Shown here piece by piece: positions 44,217 through 48,895 of a stretch of 48,895 bases of DNA. The stretch is from Bacteroidota bacterium. Lineage in GTDB: Bacteria > Bacteroidota > Bacteroidia > Chitinophagales > Saprospiraceae. Every line of letters begins with the position of its first letter. Positions within the stretch are counted from its first letter, which is position 1. The position numbers and the translations under genes were made by a program. The DNA is taken from assembly GCA_017857395.1 (NCBI GenBank), contig JAFMDF010000031.1, forward strand, positions 1 to 48,895. The letters run 5' to 3'. The notes below the pieces were generated by a model, which was given only the letters and a program-made list of their open reading frames with translations, was not told the origin of the DNA and did no database searches.

Positions 44217-44813
44217 ATGGACAACTTAAAAAAACATATCGAGCAGCATCGAGCTGAATTAGACCAGATTGAAGCGCCTAATATGGACAAGATATGGGCA
44301 GGCATTCAAGTAGAACTAGGACAACAAACGACTGATTTGGAAGGGGAATTGAATGCTGAAAAAAGGAAATTAAAAGTGGTTGCGACTAAAGCCAATAGAC
44401 GATTTACCTTATGGGCAATGGCAACAGCGGCTTCTTTAGCCTTATTAATTGGTGTAGGAATAGGGCATTTAATGACGCCGAAAACGGAAGCAATAAATGA
44501 ATTTAACTTAGCCAATTATGCGCCTGCTGCTGCGGAACAAGCGAATAATTATCAAAAAATGGTGACCGCCAAAATGGAAGAAATCAATTTTGAAAGCATT
44601 GATACCCTTGCTTTTACGGAGGTGCTGCAAGAATTAAAATCCTTAGATGGAGAATATGCGCATTGGACGAAAGAAGTCCCGCAATATGTGCGAGAACAAG
44701 AATTATTAGAATTTCTCCAAAGGCATTACGAACAAAAAATCCGGATTTTAGAAATATTATCAAAAGAAATCGAAAAAAAAATACATTATGAAGAAAGAGA
44801 AATTAGGCTGTGA
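44217..44813 (+). CDS. Membrane anti-sigma-like protein
   Basis: 198 residues: soluble N-terminus (LKKHIEQHRAELDQIEAPNM, DKIWAGIQVEL), one helix (LWAMATAASLALLIGVGIGH, about 62-82), then a helical periplasmic part (YVREQELLEFLQRHYEQKIR). No zinc motif. Placed as anti-sigma from its position directly after the ECF gene. It may bridge to the exported product of the next gene. Confidence 0.7.
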   Translation: MDNLKKHIEQHRAELDQIEAPNMDKIWAGIQVELGQQTTDLEGELNAEKRKLKVVATKANRRFTLWAMATAASLALLIGVGIGHLMTPKTEAINEFNLANYAPAAAEQANNYQKMVTAKMEEINFESIDTLAFTEVLQELKSLDGEYAHWTKEVPQYVREQELLEFLQRHYEQKIRILEILSKEIEKKIHYEEREIRL

Positions 44814-44862
44814 AGCCAGTTGCCAGTTGCTAGTTGCCAGTTGTACATTATGGCTAAGTCGT

Positions 44863-46290
44863 ATGAAAAAATTTGCGTCTTTGCGTCTTTGCGTGCTACT
44901 ACTTTTTGCTACTACGATAGCAGTATCTGCCCAAACAGAAAAATCTAAAAGCATAGAAAAAACCTTTGAATTATCCAAAGATGGTATCGTAAAAGTAGAC
45001 CATCGTTATGGATTATTAAAGGTAACTCAATCTACGGATGGTAAAGTGCATTTGAATGTGAGAATGCGAGTAGAAGGTAATGATGAGGAAGAAATTCAAA
45101 AAGCCTTATCCCAATTTGAGGTAGATATTAATGAGTTCGGGAATCAAGTGACGATAGAAACAGATTTGAATATTAAAAACTGGAATGGTAGAAATGGTAA
45201 AATTTACCTAACCTTCAAAAATGGAGCAAAGATAAAAGGGTTAAAGAAATTTACGGTAGAAATGCTGTTAGCCGTGCCTGATTTAAAATCGCTTGCCTTG
45301 AAGAATAAATATGAAGACATTATTATTGACCACGATTTTAAAGGAGATTTGGAAGTGGAAATTTATGATGGCGATTTAAAGGCTAAAAATGTAGCAGGGG
45401 AAGTTGAATTGAATGTTAAATATGGAAAGGCTATTTTGGAGGATATTGGAGATGCTGACCTTACACTATATGATTCAGAAATGGAAATGGAATCAGGAAA
45501 GGCTTTAAAATTGTCCAGCAAATATTCTGAATATACGATTGGCGATACAGAGTCCCTAAGAATTAAGGCTTATGATGATAAATTTGAGTTGGGGAATGTG
45601 AAAGGGCGATTAGAAATTAGCGATAAATATTCTGAAATGAGCGTTGGTAATTTTGGAGAAGCAATGTTGGATATTCACGATGGTGATTTTGATGCAAAAA
45701 AGGGCGGAAATTTGACGATTACCGATACTAAATATTCCAAATACAGAATAAATGAAGTTGGAAATTTAATGATTGAAGGGTCGCATGATGATAAATTTAT
45801 TATTAAAAAAGTAGCCGATTTTGAAGTAGATGTTACAAAGTATACTGAATTTGAAATTGCAGACCTTTCTGGTAAATTTAAAGTACGAAGTTCCCACGAC
45901 GATAAATTTATCATTGGTTCCTTAGGTGATTTATTGGTGAATCAATCCAAATATACCGAATTTGAAATCACCAACCTTTCAGGACAAGTTAGCTTATTAG
46001 ATTCGCATGATGATAAACTGGATGTAAGCGAAGTAGCGACTTCTTTTAAAGGGTTGAAACTGAATGGGAAATATACGAAAGTAAATATGGATATTCCTTC
46101 ATCGGTTAAATATGAAATAGATGCAGAGATGAAATATGGCGGGATTGAATATCCAGAGTCAGCTTTTGAAAGCCAATATTATAAGGAAAAAGATAGTATT
46201 TTATCTGTTCGAGGAAAGATAAAAGGGGCTGGGGCCGATGCACCTAAAATTGAGGTGCGTGGGCATGATTGTAAGGTGAATCTGAAATAG
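44863..46290 (+). CDS. Secreted repetitive adhesin-like protein (DUF4097-like beta-solenoid)
   Basis: 475 residues from ATG 44863. An upstream ATG at 44788 is rejected: it overlaps the previous gene and its extra codons are CCAGTTG words. The signal peptide (KFASLRLCVLLLFATTIAVSA) is itself encoded by TTTGCGTC repeats. The body is a run of about 20-residue strand-turn units with KYSEY/KYTEF and HDDKF/YDDKF motifs (SHDDKFIIKKVADFEVDVTK, SHDDKFIIGSLGDLLVNQSK), as in right-handed beta-solenoids. Third gene of an ECF sigma/anti-sigma operon, so possibly the exported output or sensor. No T9SS domain. Confidence 0.75.
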   Translation: MKKFASLRLCVLLLFATTIAVSAQTEKSKSIEKTFELSKDGIVKVDHRYGLLKVTQSTDGKVHLNVRMRVEGNDEEEIQKALSQFEVDINEFGNQVTIETDLNIKNWNGRNGKIYLTFKNGAKIKGLKKFTVEMLLAVPDLKSLALKNKYEDIIIDHDFKGDLEVEIYDGDLKAKNVAGEVELNVKYGKAILEDIGDADLTLYDSEMEMESGKALKLSSKYSEYTIGDTESLRIKAYDDKFELGNVKGRLEISDKYSEMSVGNFGEAMLDIHDGDFDAKKGGNLTITDTKYSKYRINEVGNLMIEGSHDDKFIIKKVADFEVDVTKYTEFEIADLSGKFKVRSSHDDKFIIGSLGDLLVNQSKYTEFEITNLSGQVSLLDSHDDKLDVSEVATSFKGLKLNGKYTKVNMDIPSSVKYEIDAEMKYGGIEYPESAFESQYYKEKDSILSVRGKIKGAGADAPKIEVRGHDCKVNLK

Positions 46291-46321
46291 AAAATCTTAG
46301 AGATGAATAAAATAAAAAAGA

Positions 46322-46359
46322 ACTCCATCCTTTCAATGGAATTGTTGAAAGGATGGAGT
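46322..46359. terminator. Bidirectional terminator between the adhesin-like gene and tyrosinase
   Basis: A perfect 15-bp stem ACTCCATCCTTTCAA (46322-46336) with partner 46345-46359 and an 8-nt loop, then GATTTTTT; an A-rich run precedes it. Serves two convergent genes. Confidence 0.9.
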
Positions 46360-46375
46360 GATTTTTTATGTGTTA

Positions 46376-47611
46376 TTAAACATTGACATTGGATGATTCA
46401 AAATTATAAAGCTCATTCCAAGGACCAAGAATACCAGAAACTTGATTACCATTCCAGATAACGGTTGCTTGACTATGCCCACTTCTAAAATAAGGACAGT
46501 CTTGACCAACATTTAATTTGGTTCTATCAGCAGTCTTAGTTAATGTCCAAGATACACCAGCTCGATTTTGCCATCTTACCCTATTTTCATCAATTTCACT
46601 AAGGGTTACAAAATGCCAGTTATTTTTGCCCCTATTATCATAAAGATGATTTTCATAAACGCCTAGAATTGGTGTATCTGTCAAATCTTCTGGAATTGTA
46701 TCATAAGAATAGTCTAAAGCTTGATAGTTTAAACATTTTCTAGGGGTTAAATGTTCTGGAGCATTTCTCCAAGGTAAGAAGGAAGTAGCTTCATTATTTG
46801 TAATTGCCCTAGATCCATCCCAAGGCCATAATATGCTGTCCACATTATGTCTATTCGGAGGAGTGGGCCATGTATTATTACGATTAGTGCCTAACCAGGA
46901 ATAATCTTGAGCAAGCTCTTCATCGGTAAAAGGAATTCCAGCATTGGAGTTTTGCCAATTAGATTTTTTTTCATGTTGCCATTCTGCCCAGAGTCTATCC
47001 ACGTTGCAGTGTAATAGAAAAAAGAATGGATCATTTACAGCAGTAGCAAAAGAACTTTGGTCATTTCCTCTGTCTGTTCCTAAAAATACATGTGCCATGC
47101 CATGAGGCCCACGTTCTAAATTGGGACTGAAATCTCGAAAACTATTGAGGTCAAGGCTACTATTTATTCTAGTTTGCAATACAGGAATACCATTTAAATT
47201 AAAATTATCCCTTTTAACTACCCACGTTTTAGTAGTCTTATCTGCTTCTCTTATTCCTTCAGCTCCTACCTTTTGTTTCCATTGAAGGGTAACGTGCCCA
47301 TTCTTTCCTAAAAAGTCGTCTTTCCAAATTTTGGACACATTATTTGATACATTACGGCTTGAAAAATCCCAATAGGGTAAAGTGACATTTGGGTTAATTT
47401 CTTGTAGCTCTTGCTCAAATTTTAATAAAAAAAACCTATGCCAAGGTAAAAAAGCAGGACCAGAATGACCTAAATTGGAAACAAATCCATGCATAGTGAC
47501 ATATTTATCATAGTTTCCTTGTTCTTTAAGCGTGAAAACGGCATCTCTAAAAGCGTTTAGTTCACGAATAGATAAATTAGCTACGTTTTTTCTAACTTTT
47601 GAGGTATTCAT
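46376..47611 (-). CDS. Tyrosinase-family copper oxidase
   Basis: 411 residues. Type-3 copper ligands are all visible. CuA: H41 (MHGFVSN), H49 (LGHSGPAFLPW), H58 (PWHRFFLLKFE). CuB: H170 and H174 (GPHGMAHVFLG), H201 (DPFFFLLHCNVDRLWAEWQ). Hemocyanin/tyrosinase-type C-terminal region with APEHLTPRKCLNYQALDYSY. It oxidises mono- or diphenols to quinones. No signal peptide, so cytosolic unless exported with a partner. A 71-codon gene lies just upstream on the same strand (61-bp gap). Confidence 0.9.
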   Translation of the reverse strand: MNTSKVRKNVANLSIRELNAFRDAVFTLKEQGNYDKYVTMHGFVSNLGHSGPAFLPWHRFFLLKFEQELQEINPNVTLPYWDFSSRNVSNNVSKIWKDDFLGKNGHVTLQWKQKVGAEGIREADKTTKTWVVKRDNFNLNGIPVLQTRINSSLDLNSFRDFSPNLERGPHGMAHVFLGTDRGNDQSSFATAVNDPFFFLLHCNVDRLWAEWQHEKKSNWQNSNAGIPFTDEELAQDYSWLGTNRNNTWPTPPNRHNVDSILWPWDGSRAITNNEATSFLPWRNAPEHLTPRKCLNYQALDYSYDTIPEDLTDTPILGVYENHLYDNRGKNNWHFVTLSEIDENRVRWQNRAGVSWTLTKTADRTKLNVGQDCPYFRSGHSQATVIWNGNQVSGILGPWNELYNFESSNVNV

Positions 47612-47672
47612 AATTTTTAGTTTTTAAATTAGGGGTTTGGAGAATAATTTATTAACTTCCATCTACCATTGA

Positions 47673-47888
47673 CTAGTTCGATAGTATTGCTCTAGACAAT
47701 GATTTGATGTCTTCAAATACACCATAAGCCAATGGTGTTTTAAATAGTCCATCTTCTTTATAGACTTTAATCTTTTTATCATTAATTTTTAGAAGACACT
47801 TTGTTTTTAGTTCTTTAAATTCAATGAGATTTCCCCTTAAAGAAAAAGTGACTTTTTCTTTTTTAGAATACTTTTTAGCTTTTGACAT
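47673..47888 (-). CDS. 71-aa basic protein upstream of tyrosinase
   Basis: Not recognised. Lysine-rich (MSKAKKYSKKEKVTFSLRGN), with a beta-rich body (CLLKINDKKIKVYKEDGLF). One Cys and no His, so unlike the His-bearing MelC1 caddie that precedes Streptomyces tyrosinase. Its position upstream of tyrosinase on the same strand suggests co-transcription. Confidence 0.5.
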   Translation of the reverse strand: MSKAKKYSKKEKVTFSLRGNLIEFKELKTKCLLKINDKKIKVYKEDGLFKTPLAYGVFEDIKSLSRAILSN

Positions 47889-48338
47889 AGTTATTTAATT
47901 GATTAAGTGATTCCGTTCTGATAGAGAGTACTGATGCTGCATAGGTATGACTAGCTTAATTCAGTAGAATTAAAAGGACGGTAGAGTTAAAAAAATATTT
48001 CTAGTATTAATTTATTTTATGAGGCAAAATTATAGACAATAATGCTTTTTTGTAATATGTAAAGGGTAAGTGGAGAAGAATATAGGGTAAGATGGTGTTT
48101 TTTGCCAGTAAGTGGTATGTCGAAGAGTTTAAACTATATTGAATTTGAGAACGCTTAATTATTTCTATTCAACTTTAACTGAATTAATCTTTTGCAAAAT
48201 CTGGCTCCGTTAGTATTAAAAAAGCCATTCGCAACTGTTAACAAATAAGCTAACTTCTTTTTGTACCAATTCAGTAGCCATTTTTCCAGTAGGAGACAAA
48301 GGCTCGAAAGCATGTGTTAAATCCACATGTACAAAACA
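47889..48338. other. 450-bp gap with a possible 3' gene remnant
   Basis: Mostly featureless AT-rich DNA. At 48216-48338 (reverse strand), in the same frame as the DoxX gene after its TAG, 40 codons stay open: FVHVDLTHAFEPLSPTGK, MATELVQKEVSLFVNSCE. This looks like the C-terminus of a hydrolase-type gene, perhaps a creatininase-like remnant (low confidence), or a readthrough extension of DoxX. Confidence 0.35.
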
Positions 48339-48740
48339 CTATCCAAGTATATAGATAGCTGCCAAACAAACCAAAAAATACCCCACTAAACCACCTGCGC
48401 CTTCATAATCTTTCGCCAACCGTTGTCCAAAAAATAGTGATAAAATAGACACCGCCGATAATTGAGCACCAATTAAACCAATTTGTGTACTGCCGCTTAA
48501 TAAAATCTGAATAGCCCCTATAGCAGAGAGTACACCTGCTGCTACTTCCAAAATCGTAATTACAGGCATTAATAAACCGACAGTATTTTTGAGTGGACTT
48601 TTGGCAAAATGCCCTGTTAACCATGCTTTATTGCCTTTATAATCAAAGACTTTGTCTAAGCCAGATTGAAGAAAAAGAATAGCTAAAAAGGCTAGGCTTA
48701 ATAATTGGAAAGAAGTCGTCGCGGTTAGGAGATGTTCCAT
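48339..48740 (-). CDS. DoxX-like membrane protein
   Basis: 133 residues with four membrane helices (LLSLAFLAILFLQSGLDK, VGLLMPVITILEVAAGVLSA, IGLIGAQLSAVSILSLFFGQ, GGLVGYFLVCLAAIYILG) and the DoxX/MauE-like N-terminal SGLDKVFDYKG motif. Inner membrane; linked in other species to redox stress or quinone reactions. It follows the partial gene at 48791 on the same strand. Confidence 0.75.
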   Translation of the reverse strand: MEHLLTATTSFQLLSLAFLAILFLQSGLDKVFDYKGNKAWLTGHFAKSPLKNTVGLLMPVITILEVAAGVLSAIGAIQILLSGSTQIGLIGAQLSAVSILSLFFGQRLAKDYEGAGGLVGYFLVCLAAIYILG

Positions 48741-48790
48741 GATGTAGGTTGGTTTTACTTATTTAAAAAACAAATCTAAGGAAAACCCTC

Positions 48791-48895
48791 CTACTTTAAT
48801 AATGTAACAACCTGTTCTAATAATTGCTTTTTATCTAAACTACTAACGCTAGGTTCGCTCAAATTTTTGATTAATACATAAATTACACGAAATAA
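48791..48895 (-). CDS. 3' end of a gene running off the window
   Basis: 34 codons ending at TAG 48791-48793, reading VIYVLIKNLSEPSVSS then LDKKQLLEQVVTLLK. The 5' part is outside the window. Same strand as doxX, 50 bp upstream of it. Product unknown. Confidence 0.5.
   Translation of the reverse strand, partial: LFRVIYVLIKNLSEPSVSSLDKKQLLEQVVTLLK

Noticed and set aside
1-48895. tRNA or rRNA genes
   Set aside because: Visual reading found no cloverleaf with a GTTCGAATC-type T-arm or rRNA signature. A tRNAscan-SE run would settle it.

Overview
The window looks like AT-rich chromosomal DNA of a Bacteroidota member, most likely of the Saprospiria type. The evidence is a type IX secretion sorting domain, SusC/FecA-style and STN/DUF4974 envelope proteins, several ECF sigma/anti-sigma pairs, TAnnTTTG promoter boxes, weak or absent Shine-Dalgarno sequences with several likely TTG starts, and gaps full of short degenerate word repeats and hairpin clusters. 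I see no rRNA, tRNA, CRISPR array, transposase or phage gene.

Layout. 1-8.9 kb: an orphan fragment and a giant secreted-type FG-GAP/propeller/LRR gene (reverse strand) with no proper start or secretion tail, bounded by three related ~24-bp sites. 8.9-13.3 kb: a TPR-CHAT caspase-like protease gene broken by a one-base frameshift, converging on an ECF sigma and TPR-bearing anti-sigma-like pair. 13.5-16.3 kb: SRPBCC protein, uridine kinase and nucleoside transporter NupC. 16.4-20.8 kb: lytic transglycosylase, a small membrane protein, an ankyrin-oxyR operon and yebC. 21.3-25.7 kb: a 7TM-transglutaminase, RimK-like ATP-grasp, 53-aa membrane peptide and outer-membrane barrel set. 25.9-31.3 kb: DUF1800, DUF1501, a T9SS-exported discoidin-like protein and an SGNH lipoprotein. 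31.3-35.9 kb: a FecI-FecR-FecA type signalling receptor operon. 36.1-37.3 kb: an RlmL-type rRNA methyltransferase. 37.4-40.1 kb: a divergent pair of an HD-domain plus PycTM (Pycsar effector-like) membrane protein and a membrane-anchored class III nucleotide cyclase. 40-43.4 kb: a SPOR-like secreted protein, fmt and a PepSY membrane protein. 43.6-46.3 kb: ECF sigma, anti-sigma-like and a repetitive adhesin-like protein. 46.4-48.9 kb: tyrosinase, a small partner ORF, DoxX and the 3' end of one more gene.

The most interesting candidate system is the HD-PycTM/cyclase pair: a cyclic-nucleotide synthase beside a membrane effector that carries its own possible phosphohydrolase domain. Next come the three-site layout around the giant surface gene (possible inversion or cassette locus), the broken CHAT gene with a block of A/C-only third codon positions, and several families of clustered palindromes, including a 29-bp word found identically just after the stop codons of two unrelated genes.
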